A stretch of DNA of 29,248 nucleotides from CAYTSA01 sp964440345 (GTDB lineage Bacteria; Desulfobacterota; Desulfovibrionia; Desulfovibrionales; Desulfovibrionaceae). How positions within the stretch are numbered: the stretch's first letter is position 1; every line of letters begins with the position of its first letter. The DNA lies in assembly GCA_964440345.1 (NCBI GenBank), contig CAYTSA010000042.1, positions 1-29,248 on the forward strand, written 5' to 3'. The notes under the pieces were generated by a model. The model was not told where the DNA came from, did not search any database, and saw nothing but the letters and a program-made list of their open reading frames with translations. Below are positions 5,804-13,420 of this stretch, piece by piece. A program made the position numbers and the translations under genes.

Positions 5804-7951
5804 ATGCACCCAATGGCTTGTCATTGTTTACCTCTGCTCCATGCAAAATGGATGGCGTTTTTTTTCTGCGCCGCATTGCTGGCCGCCTGCGGACCATCCC
5901 CCGCCCCCAGGGGCAACGCGCCCCATGCTGGCGGCGTCACGGCGGGTTCTGTCAGCGAAGGCGCTCTCAACGCATTTTCAGGTGAATACGAAGCCTCCGC
6001 AGCGCTGCAAACCTCGCCGCCCCGCTCTGTGGCTGTCGGATATTTTGGCGGCGACCCTGCAGACTGGTCCATGGCCATGGAGGATGAATCACCGCCGGAC
6101 ATTGTTCGCAGGGCCTTTTACAACCACTTGGCGTCCCTGCCTTTTCGCGACGTTGAGCTGCTGGAGGTGGACAGCAGGCTGCAAGCTGCAAACGTGCAGG
6201 ACCAGCCGGAGCTGCTGCGCATGCTCCGGAAGGACCCGGCGAAACTGCACGCCGTACTGGGCGCAGACGCCTTGGTAACCGGCCAGGTGACGCATTTTGA
6301 CCGGGTGTACGCCGGCTTGGCTTCCCAGGCCGCAGTGGGCTGCGAGGTAGAAATGCACTCTCTGCCCGAAGGGGAGTTGCTCTGGCGGGCAGAACACGTC
6401 AGCCGGGGCTTGGCCGGCGGGGTGTCGCTTACGCCCTGGGGGCTGGCCATGAACGCATTCTCCTCCCTGTGGAATCTACGCGGGGTGCAGTTGCTGCGTG
6501 AAGCCGACGATTTGTTTCGGGAAATGGTCTCCACCATAGAGGCCTCGCTGCCGCCGGGCTGGGCTGCAGCTGCGGCGCCCAAACCCGTGATAGACCTGTT
6601 TTTGTGCCTGGCGCCAGAAAAACCCCTGACCGCCGGAGAACGCATTCGGTTCCGGCTGGTGGGCTCGCCAAACTGCCAGGCGACAGCCTCTCTGGAGGGG
6701 GTGAACCGCACGGCGCCGCTGGCGCCGTTGCCGGCCCAGGCAAAAAAGGACGTTGCCCGGGAAACCTTGGAACTGGCCGGCCGCCAAGCCCAGTCTGCCG
6801 GCCAACCCTTGACGCCTGCAGAAATCGCCCTCATCCGATCAGCCCTGGCGGATAAAGAAATATACGAAGGCGTCCTGATTGTGCGCCCAGGCGACGCAGG
6901 CGATAACCTGGCGGCCAAGGCGGAACTGGTCAATCCCGCTGGGGGCAAGGCCGGCGCGGTGTACGCCCCCCGGCTGATAGACATAGACGCCGTGCCGCCG
7001 CCTGCGCCAGCAAACGTTTCCCTTTTACCCAGGGACCAGGGGCTGCGGGTGCAATGGCCAGCCGGCGAACCCGGCCTAGTCTACACCGTGAGCCTGCGCG
7101 GGCCGGGCGAGACAACATTCCGAACAGCCGCGCAGACAAACCAACCCCAGGCTGTGGTAGACGGGCTGCGAAATTTTACACCGTATGAAGCAGCCGTCGC
7201 CGCCCGCGACCAAGCCGGCAACGTCAGCGAACCGGCCAGGGCCAGGGGCGTTCCCTTGCCTGCGCCGCACTTGCTGGAACTGCCCAGGCTACAGGGCGAG
7301 CTGCCCGGCGCTGTCACTGGCGAGTTCTTGCTCCTGGCTGAGGACGGCCCGTTCAAGGCCCCCTGGACTGTTCGCATGGAGCTTGGCGGGGCCTTGCACC
7401 TGGGGCCCGGCGTTGCCGTGCGGTTTGGCCCCTCTGCGGCCTTGCATGTGGAAGGCGGCGAGCTTCACGTGTATGGAGAGCCTGATGCTCCTGTTGTCTT
7501 CTCTCCGCAGGGAGGCTCCTTTGCCGGAGTGCGCCTCTACAGCGCCAAAGCGCTTCTCCAGCATTTGCATCTACGCAGCCCGGAAATCGGCCTGGCAGTT
7601 CGCAATTGCGCTCCCCGAATCACAGGGCTGAACATTGAAAACGCGCGCCACGCCGGCCTGCTCTTGCAAGAAAACGCTAGTCCCCACATCCGCTGCAGCA
7701 CGGTGCAAGGCAGCCGCGGCATGGGAGGCCTGGTGGCTGAAGGCCGGACCCTTTCGCCGCACATCGACGAGTCTAACTTTCTGGACAACAGCCCTTTTCA
7801 GGTGCAGAATTTCTCTCCAGCGGTTCTGCGCCTGCACAGCAACTATTGGGGCGCGGTTCAGCCAGACCAGGCAAGCTTCCTGGGCGCCGTAAATGTGGAA
7901 CCCAGTCTGGACGCGCCTGTCAACAACTGCCCTGCAAAGGAAACACAATAA
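5804..7951 (+). CDS. Multidomain lipoprotein: DUF799/GNA1162-like domain, FN3 domain, right-handed beta-helix
   Basis: A 715-residue predicted lipoprotein. The signal ends in lipobox LAAC (Cys29). Residues about 75-250 match the DUF799/GNA1162 family: RSVAVGYFGG, VRRAFYNHLASLPFRDVELLEVD, then ADALVTGQVTHFDRVYA and a Gly-rich stretch before LLREADDLFREMV. Residues about 260-395 look like a beta-rich Ig-type region. Residues about 398-485 form a fibronectin type III domain (PPPAPANVSLLPRDQGLRVQW...YEAAVAARDQAGNVSEP). Residues about 500-705 carry short repeating strands (ITGLNIENARHAGLLLQENA) and end in LRLHSNYWG, typical of parallel beta-helix proteins. The combination is unusual: DUF799 lipoproteins are normally a single domain. 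DUF799 proteins often accompany CsgG and LPP20 proteins, and here an LPP20-like gene follows after 3 bp. ATG 5804 has GGAGAG 10 bases upstream; ATG 5813 is possible. Confidence 0.85.
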   Translation: MHPMACHCLPLLHAKWMAFFFCAALLAACGPSPAPRGNAPHAGGVTAGSVSEGALNAFSGEYEASAALQTSPPRSVAVGYFGGDPADWSMAMEDESPPDIVRRAFYNHLASLPFRDVELLEVDSRLQAANVQDQPELLRMLRKDPAKLHAVLGADALVTGQVTHFDRVYAGLASQAAVGCEVEMHSLPEGELLWRAEHVSRGLAGGVSLTPWGLAMNAFSSLWNLRGVQLLREADDLFREMVSTIEASLPPGWAAAAAPKPVIDLFLCLAPEKPLTAGERIRFRLVGSPNCQATASLEGVNRTAPLAPLPAQAKKDVARETLELAGRQAQSAGQPLTPAEIALIRSALADKEIYEGVLIVRPGDAGDNLAAKAELVNPAGGKAGAVYAPRLIDIDAVPPPAPANVSLLPRDQGLRVQWPAGEPGLVYTVSLRGPGETTFRTAAQTNQPQAVVDGLRNFTPYEAAVAARDQAGNVSEPARARGVPLPAPHLLELPRLQGELPGAVTGEFLLLAEDGPFKAPWTVRMELGGALHLGPGVAVRFGPSAALHVEGGELHVYGEPDAPVVFSPQGGSFAGVRLYSAKALLQHLHLRSPEIGLAVRNCAPRITGLNIENARHAGLLLQENASPHIRCSTVQGSRGMGGLVAEGRTLSPHIDESNFLDNSPFQVQNFSPAVLRLHSNYWGAVQPDQASFLGAVNVEPSLDAPVNNCPAKETQ

Positions 7952-7954
7952 ACG

Positions 7955-9100
7955 ATGCACATGCGCGCTACATTACTTTGTTTTGCCTTTGCAGCCTTGG
8001 TCTGCATAAGCCCGCCCCTGGCCTGCGCCCAGGAGCCGCCGGCGGCCTCGCCTGTGGAGCGCGTCGGCGCCTACGGCCGCATTAATTGGCAAGACCTTAC
8101 CGCGCTGGCCGTGGGAGTAGGCGTCCCGCCGGCAGGCGTCTATGACAGGGCAAAGGCCCGGGCCATGGCTGAACGCGCCGCCATACTGGACGCCAGGCGC
8201 AACCTCCTGGAAACCTTGAAAGGCGTGCGTATTGATTCACAAACCACGGTGCAAGACTTCATTACCCGTAGCGACGCCGTGTCCGCCGCAGTATCCGGGC
8301 TCATCCAAGGCTCCACAGTGCAGGAAACCACAGCCCGTAGCGACGGCTCCTGGCGGGCCGTGGTCCTCGCCCCGTTGACCGGCAAACTGGCCGAGCTGGC
8401 CCTGGAGCGGCAAGAAACGCACGACGTAGCGAAGCCTGCCCCAGACCTGCTGGCGAACCTGGAGACCCGCTTGTCCATGGTGGAAAAGCTGATCGCAGCC
8501 CTGAATAAGGACGCCAGCCGGCGCAACGCAGACCCAGAGAAAGCTTCTGAAACGCTGCCGCCGGACCTGGCGCAAGACCTGGCCGCCATGCAGAAGCGGC
8601 TGGACGCAACCGAACGTCACGCCGAAGAGTTGCAGCGCCGCACCGCCGCCATGGAACAGCGCTTGGCGGCCTTGGAGCACATGGACATTGCGGCGCCCCC
8701 GGCGCCGCCAGACATATCCATTGCTCCGCCTGCGCCAATTGAGCCCGCCCCCGAGCCTTTGCTAGACTACACCGGCCTGGTGGTGGACGCCCGGGGCCTG
8801 GACTTTGCCCCCAGCTTGCGGCCCAAGCTGTTCGGAGCCCAGGATCAGCTCTATCCTGGCGGTTATGTTAACCAGCAACTGGCGGCGTCACGAGGACTAG
8901 CTAGATATTACAGAGATTTGGCCAAGGCGCAGCAGAACCCGGACTTGGGCGGCGCTCCCTTGACGGTGCGCGCAGTGTCCTTGGGGCCGAACGGCGCCTC
9001 GGACCTGGCGCTGGACGACGCTGACGCCCAGAAGCTTGCCGCTGCTGCTGCTCAGGAAAACAGCTTCCTGCACCGCTGCAAAGTGGTCATTGTTTACTGA
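7955..9100 (+). CDS. Secreted LPP20-like protein with central coiled coil
   Basis: A 381-residue exported protein. The Sec signal is clear (about residues 1-25, cleavage near ACA/QEP), with no lipobox, so it is probably soluble in the periplasm or held by partners. Residues about 40-135 have the LPP20-type pattern: AKARAMAERAAILDARRNLLETLKGVRI followed by a tail ending in ..GSWRAVVLAPL. Residues about 150-240 are charged and heptad-like (coiled coil). A Pro-rich linker (about 245-266) leads to a C-terminal domain beginning YTGLVVDARGLDFAPSLRPKL, a segment seen in other envelope or flagella-associated LPP20-type proteins. It starts 3 bp after the lipoprotein stop and ends by overlapping the UPF0280 start (TGATG), so the three genes form one operon. 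Exact function unknown; ATG 7961 is an alternative start. Confidence 0.82.
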   Translation: MHMRATLLCFAFAALVCISPPLACAQEPPAASPVERVGAYGRINWQDLTALAVGVGVPPAGVYDRAKARAMAERAAILDARRNLLETLKGVRIDSQTTVQDFITRSDAVSAAVSGLIQGSTVQETTARSDGSWRAVVLAPLTGKLAELALERQETHDVAKPAPDLLANLETRLSMVEKLIAALNKDASRRNADPEKASETLPPDLAQDLAAMQKRLDATERHAEELQRRTAAMEQRLAALEHMDIAAPPAPPDISIAPPAPIEPAPEPLLDYTGLVVDARGLDFAPSLRPKLFGAQDQLYPGGYVNQQLAASRGLARYYRDLAKAQQNPDLGGAPLTVRAVSLGPNGASDLALDDADAQKLAAAAAQENSFLHRCKVVIVY

Positions 9101-9852
9101 TGCTTGACGCCTCTTTTCGCGACTGGCGCCGCTCCTACCGCGCACAGAGCAAGCGCCTGGACGGCGAGACGTCCTTTCAGGTGGTTGTGGAGGAAAGCGA
9201 CCTGTGGATAACTGCCTGTTGCGACATGAGCGAACTGGCCGCCAAAGAACTGTGCCGGCAACGCTCGCTGCTCAAAGCGCACAACGCCTTGCAGCCCTCG
9301 TTCTTGCATAGTTTCTCGCCCATTTCCGTCAGCAACGGCGCCCCAGAGATTGCCCGCGACATGGCGGCGGCGGCGGCAGACTGCGGCGTGGGCCCCATGG
9401 CCGCCGTGGCCGGCGCCGTGGCCCAACGGATAGCGCTTGCTCTGCAGCTGCACAGCCCGGACGTGTTGGTGGAAAACGGCGGCGATCTTTTTCTTTGCTC
9501 CACCCGGGAAAGAACCGTTGGCTTGTTGCCGGATCCTGAAGCCGGGGTAACGCTTGGCTTGCGGCTGGCGACGAGCCAGTTCCCACTGGCGGTGTGCGCG
9601 TCTTCAGCCCGCATCGGCCACTCCGTCAGTTTGGGCCGGGGCGACCTGGCAGTCGTCCTTTCTTCTAACGGCGCCTTTGCCGACGCCGCAGCCACAGCCC
9701 TGTGCAACATGCTCCACGAACGCAAGGACCTGGACGCAATGCTGCGCAAAGCCCGGGAATGGTCCACGCTGTCCCCAGGCCTGCGCGGGGTCTTCGCCCA
9801 GTGCGGCGGGGCCATGGCCGCCTGGGGAGAAGTTGAACTGACCGCTGTGTAG
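9100..9852 (+). CDS. UPF0280 family protein (ApbE-like fold)
   Basis: The 250-residue product matches the UPF0280 family, which is related in fold to ApbE FAD:protein FMN transferases. Recognisable parts are the N-terminal YRAQSKRLDGETSFQVVVEESDLWI, the central CGVGPMAAVAGAVAQ, the VLVENGGDLFL strand that resembles the ApbE nucleotide site, and the C-terminal SSNGAFADAAATALCN. The enzymatic activity of the family is not established. There is no signal peptide, so it should be cytoplasmic, which is odd beside two exported partners. Its ATG overlaps the upstream stop by one base (TGATG), a sign of coupled translation. It is the last gene of the operon. Confidence 0.9.
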   Translation: MLDASFRDWRRSYRAQSKRLDGETSFQVVVEESDLWITACCDMSELAAKELCRQRSLLKAHNALQPSFLHSFSPISVSNGAPEIARDMAAAAADCGVGPMAAVAGAVAQRIALALQLHSPDVLVENGGDLFLCSTRERTVGLLPDPEAGVTLGLRLATSQFPLAVCASSARIGHSVSLGRGDLAVVLSSNGAFADAAATALCNMLHERKDLDAMLRKAREWSTLSPGLRGVFAQCGGAMAAWGEVELTAV

Positions 9853-9887
9853 CTTGGAAAACATCCCCCACTGCAGAGCATCAAGCC

Positions 9888-9908
9888 GGGCGGCCGCAAG
9901 GGTCGCCC
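9888..9908. repeat. GC-rich extragenic hairpin (REP-like)
   Basis: GGGCGGCC (9888-9895) and GGTCGCCC (9901-9908) pair over 8 positions, one of them a G-T wobble, around loop GCAAG. The form resembles dispersed extragenic palindromes of GC-rich bacteria. No T-run follows, so it is not a classical terminator, although it sits 36 bp after the UPF0280 stop. Only one copy is present in this window. Confidence 0.45.
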
Positions 9909-10009
9909 CTACTGTGACGTAACGATGGAACGTATCGCGCCTGTGCTGACCTGAGCCAACTCCTCCCTGGCCTGTACCGGGATGCCTGGCCAACGCCGCC
10001 ACGCGGTGG

Positions 10010-10034
10010 ATTCTAGAGTGAATTGCACTAGAAT
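10010..10034. promoter_or_regulatory. Dyad upstream of the REC-kinase gene (possible operator)
   Basis: ATTCTAG (10010-10016) is matched by CTAGAAT (10028-10034), and inner AGTG/CACT also pairs (ATTCT-AG-AGTG...CACT-AGAAT, with a 2-base bulge). The right arm contains TAGAAT, a possible -10 box, so a bound regulator would block it. No good -35 is seen. It lies about 70 bp upstream of the preferred start. Confidence 0.4.
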
Positions 10035-10103
10035 ATTTGTCTACTGACACCCGGGATTTCCTGTGTTACTGTGGAAAAAACATGTCAACTTAGAGGTTTT
10101 TTT

Positions 10104-11519
10104 GTGGTTTCTGATCAACCAGCATCCAGTTTTTCTGTACTTTGCGTAGACGACGATCCCACCTCCTTGCGATTGTTGGACGGCATTGTTTCTGACGCCG
10201 CCTCCCAAGTATTCACTGCAAAAGACGGACGCGAAGCGCTCTATGTATTTGCCCGTCATTCACCAGACGTAGTGATCTCCGACATCATGATGCCCCGCAT
10301 GAACGGCGTGGAGTTGGGCAAGGCGCTACGGGAAATATCGCCCCATACGCCGCTCATCTTTGCGACCGCTTTTGACGACAAGAAATTGCTGAAAGACGCT
10401 ATAGCCTTGGGCGTGGATGATTACGTGGTCAAACCCCTAGACCGCAACCAGCTGCTGGAGGCTGTACTCCGCTGCGGCAAACGGGTCGCCCAAACGCGGC
10501 TGCAACAGGCAGAGATGGATTTCGCCAAGCGCATGCTCCGCGGCCTGCCGCATCCAGCCATCCTATTACAACACCCCAGCTGCCGCGTGCTGGCCATGAA
10601 TGAACTGGCTGAAGCGTTGCTTGGCCGCATTCAGGGACACAAATGCGCCGGCCCTTTCTGCCCGGGCCCTTTGATGGAACGCTTTTCCACAGATGCTTTT
10701 ACCATTGAGAAAGTGTACAAGACCCTGCACCAACAAGGCGTAGAATTCGCCGGCAAGGTGTGGGACCTGTTCGTCACCCCTGTCAGCCCCAACGAAATGC
10801 TGGTCACCGGCGTGGACGTGACAGAAAGAACCCGCACCGAGCAGATGCGCCAGGATGTGGAACGCATCGTCCGCCACGACATGAAAACCCCGCTCAATGG
10901 CGTTATCGGCCTGGCCCAGTTGCTCAAGGAAGGCCCTCTGGAAGAAGACCAGAAAACCCTGGCAGACCTTATTTACGACAACGGCCGGCGGCTGCTGCGC
11001 ATGATATCCTTGCCCCTGGACCTCTACAAGATGGAGCACGGGGAGTTCAAACCATCGCCCTTGCCAGTTGACCTGCTGGAAATCGTGCGCCAGGCGGCGC
11101 AGGAATTGCAACTAATGGCCCGGGACCGGCGCCAGACCATCATGTTGATGCTCGATGACGCGCCCTTGCCAGCGGCGCAGGACGGCAAGCAAGTGCTGGT
11201 GTACGGCCAGGACCTGCATTTTGCCTCCATCGTCACCAATATCATGCAAAACGCTGTGGAGGCCGCCCCTAAAGAATCCGTGATCACAGTGCGCGTTTAC
11301 TCCGGCTCCCCTGTGCGGTTGGAAACACATAACATCGGCGTGGTGCCGGAGCCGGTGCGCGACTCCTTCTTCGACCGCTACGTTACCTATGGGAAAAAGG
11401 ACGGCACGGGCCTTGGCGCGTACACCTCCAAACTCATCGCCAATGCGTACGGCGGGAACATATATTTCACAACCTCTGTGGAAGACGGCACCCGGGTCCA
11501 TGTTACCCTGCCGGGCTAG
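10104..11519 (+). CDS. Receiver-sensor-histidine kinase (REC-PAS-like-HisKA-HATPase)
   Basis: A 471-residue cytoplasmic signalling protein. Residues about 10-125 are a receiver with DDD at 16-18, phospho-Asp60 (ISDIMMPRMNG) and Lys110. Residues about 145-245 are a PAS-like sensor with paired Cys (KCAGPFC) and the exit motif GVDVTERTRTEQM. HisKA has His258 in RHDMKTPLNGVIG. The ATPase has an intact N-box (NIMQNAVEA), a variant G1 box with Asn for Asp (ETHNIGVVPE) and a good G2 box (GTGLGAY). This HN-G variant belongs to a recurring kinase subtype, so activity is likely. GTG at 10104 has TAGAGG at proper spacing and is preferred; an in-frame GTG at 10071 would add 11 residues but has no ribosome site. 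The GT2 gene follows after 36 bp. Confidence 0.9.
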   Translation: MVSDQPASSFSVLCVDDDPTSLRLLDGIVSDAASQVFTAKDGREALYVFARHSPDVVISDIMMPRMNGVELGKALREISPHTPLIFATAFDDKKLLKDAIALGVDDYVVKPLDRNQLLEAVLRCGKRVAQTRLQQAEMDFAKRMLRGLPHPAILLQHPSCRVLAMNELAEALLGRIQGHKCAGPFCPGPLMERFSTDAFTIEKVYKTLHQQGVEFAGKVWDLFVTPVSPNEMLVTGVDVTERTRTEQMRQDVERIVRHDMKTPLNGVIGLAQLLKEGPLEEDQKTLADLIYDNGRRLLRMISLPLDLYKMEHGEFKPSPLPVDLLEIVRQAAQELQLMARDRRQTIMLMLDDAPLPAAQDGKQVLVYGQDLHFASIVTNIMQNAVEAAPKESVITVRVYSGSPVRLETHNIGVVPEPVRDSFFDRYVTYGKKDGTGLGAYTSKLIANAYGGNIYFTTSVEDGTRVHVTLPG

Positions 11520-11555
11520 GCCCCATTTCGCGCTCTGAAAACACCATTTTCCAGC

Positions 11556-12791
11556 ATGCACCGCGTCTCTGTCATCATTCCGGTTTTTAATAATTTCCAC
11601 TTTACCAGCCACTGCCTGCAAGCCCTGGCCCGCAACGCCAGCGCGCCGCAGCCCCAGGTCATTGTGGCGGACAACGGCTCCACCGACGCCACTGCTGCAG
11701 AGTGCGAGCCTCTGGGCCGCCAGCTTTTCGGCGGCCGGTTTATGTATCTGCGCCACGAGAAAAACCTCGGCTTTGCCTGCGGCTGCAACGCCGGCGCCCA
11801 GGCCGCCGGCGGTGAAATGCTCTTTTTTCTGAACAACGACGCCTTGTGCGTGGACGACGTTCTTTCCCCGCTGCTGGCGTACCTGGAGGCCCACAGCGCT
11901 GTGGGCGCTGTGGGGCCGGTGCTCGCCTATCCAGATGAAGGCCGGATTCAACACGCCGGCGTGGGTGTGGGCCCAGGGCTGGAGCTGCAACACGTTTTCG
12001 AGCATTTTCCCGAGTCCCACCCTGCTGTGAACCGGGAACGCCGCTGCCAGGCTGTGACCGCTGCAGCGGTGCTTGTCCCGGCCAGGCTGTTCCACAGCCT
12101 GGGGGGCTTTGACGAGGAGTATGTCAACGGCCTGGAAGATGTGGACCTGTGCGCTCGCATCACAGCCGGAGGCAACGCCTGCGTCTGCATTCCCGCTGGC
12201 CGGCTGCTTCACTTCACCAGCAGCACCCCAGGCCGTTTCGACCATGAAGAACACAATTTTTCCACCCTGGTCCGCAAAGCGGGCCCTCTGCTGCAGCCGG
12301 ACGTACACCGGCTGTACGCTGCAGAAGGCTACGCCATGGGTCTCACGGAGTGGCTGCGGCCCTACCCGCGTTTGCCGCGGCTGCGCAAGCTGGAGCTGCT
12401 TAAACAGATTCGGGGAAACAGCCGTGCAGACCTCGCCGATTTACTGGAAATAGAGCCGTGCTTTGACGACGGCTACGACATGCTGGCTGTCCAACTGAGC
12501 CAGTTGGGTAGAACCGAGGCGGCGGCCGGCGTCCGGCGCACGCAGTCGCTGCTTTGCCCCAGCCTGGCAAACTATGAAAAGCTTGCCGCGGCCTTGTCGG
12601 TAAGCGACCCAGACAACCGCTTGCCAGAAGCGGCCGCTGTGCTTCAAGCTGTGCGCGCCGTTATAAAAGAACCAGGCCAGCTACAGCACAAGGCAAAATG
12701 CTACGCCGCCTTGGCGGCCTCCCGAGGGGACGGCAAACTGGCCGCCGTCTACGAGGAATGGCTTTTAAACACCCCGGCCGGCGGCGCATAG
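11556..12791 (+). CDS. GT2-family glycosyltransferase (rhamnosyltransferase-like)
   Basis: A 411-residue inverting GT-A glycosyltransferase, likely for a surface polysaccharide, glycan or protein glycosylation. Motifs in order: VSVIIPVFNN (4-13), VIVADNGSTDAT (35-46), NLGFACGCNAG (70-80), the metal/nucleotide site FLNNDAL (Asp95) and GGFDEEYVNGLEDVDLCARI with the ED acid pair (Glu194/Asp195). This layout is that of WbbL-like rhamnosyltransferases. Residues about 280-410 are helical and TPR-like, an extension beyond the catalytic domain. No clear ribosome site is seen before ATG 11556. It shares a strand with the kinase 36 bp upstream and may be co-transcribed. Its last 43 bp overlap the convergent GNAT gene. 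Confidence 0.9.
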   Translation: MHRVSVIIPVFNNFHFTSHCLQALARNASAPQPQVIVADNGSTDATAAECEPLGRQLFGGRFMYLRHEKNLGFACGCNAGAQAAGGEMLFFLNNDALCVDDVLSPLLAYLEAHSAVGAVGPVLAYPDEGRIQHAGVGVGPGLELQHVFEHFPESHPAVNRERRCQAVTAAAVLVPARLFHSLGGFDEEYVNGLEDVDLCARITAGGNACVCIPAGRLLHFTSSTPGRFDHEEHNFSTLVRKAGPLLQPDVHRLYAAEGYAMGLTEWLRPYPRLPRLRKLELLKQIRGNSRADLADLLEIEPCFDDGYDMLAVQLSQLGRTEAAAGVRRTQSLLCPSLANYEKLAAALSVSDPDNRLPEAAAVLQAVRAVIKEPGQLQHKAKCYAALAASRGDGKLAAVYEEWLLNTPAGGA

Positions 12792-13420
12792 CGCACCGTA
12801 AAAACCTGCGCTGTCCCTTCCACTGCCACTCCAGCCCACCCCTGGGCCAACAGTTTTTTCTGGCGCGCAAAATCCGTGTTGTCCACATTCTCGCCGCCGC
12901 AGCCAGACCGGCGAACAGGCTCTCTTCGGTCCAGATGCAACACATAGCGCATTTTTCCGCCGTACAAACCGGCCATGGCTCTGATGCGCAGCCCTTCGTG
13001 CATCAAATTGCGCAGGCTGGGGTAGTTGAAGGGAGAAGCGCTGGCCGCCGCGCAACTTCGGCTGGTTGGCAGCTCGCGCAACACATGACGCAACAAGTGC
13101 GTGGCCATGGCCTTGCGCATATGGCCAGGATGCACACAACAAAACTCCAGATGCGCAACAGAATCCAGCTCGTTTTCCGGCAGGCCGAGCAATCTGCCCA
13201 TATTCTCGTGAGCATATCCCGGGTAGTAGACCCCCAAAACGCCGGCCAGCTCATTTTCCTCCCAAGCGCCGACCATGAACCCGCGCCCGCCCAGCATGGT
13301 CTGGACCAAGTCCATATCCGACACCTCGAACAAGCCAGGATCAGACAGTGACTCACTGACTGCGAATTGCAGCTGCATCACCAACCCGGCCTGGTCTGCG
13401 TGTAGCCGCTCCAGCCGCAT
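12749..13420 (-). CDS. GNAT-family N-acetyltransferase
   Basis: A 223-residue protein with a GNAT core that transfers acetyl from acetyl-CoA to an amine; substrate unknown. The core strands run MVGAWEENELAGVLGVYYPG, then DSVAHLEFCCVHPGHMRKAMATHLLRHVL, where VHPGHMRKAMATHL is the acetyl-CoA loop (a variant of Q/RxxGxG/A). CAAASASPFNYPSLRNLMHEGLRI supplies the late Asn and partner helix. A C-terminal extension (about 175-223) is family-specific. The ATG overlaps the stop of the transporter gene by one base (TGATG), so it is the last gene of a coupled operon with a cNMP-binding protein. Acetyltransferases controlled by a cNMP domain are known as fusions in mycobacteria, which makes this neighbourhood notable. 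The 3' end overlaps the GT2 gene tail to tail. Confidence 0.85.
   Translation of the reverse strand: MRLERLHADQAGLVMQLQFAVSESLSDPGLFEVSDMDLVQTMLGGRGFMVGAWEENELAGVLGVYYPGYAHENMGRLLGLPENELDSVAHLEFCCVHPGHMRKAMATHLLRHVLRELPTSRSCAAASASPFNYPSLRNLMHEGLRIRAMAGLYGGKMRYVLHLDRREPVRRSGCGGENVDNTDFARQKKLLAQGWAGVAVEGTAQVFTVRYAPPAGVFKSHSS

Noticed and set aside
5497..5985. 162-codon open frame in and beyond the divergent gap
   Set aside because: It runs through the promoter and tandem repeats, overlaps the lipoprotein signal sequence in another frame, and has no ribosome site.
11112..12308. 398-codon open frame on the minus strand
   Set aside because: Antisense to the REC kinase and GT2 genes, spans both plus a gap, and shows no domain.
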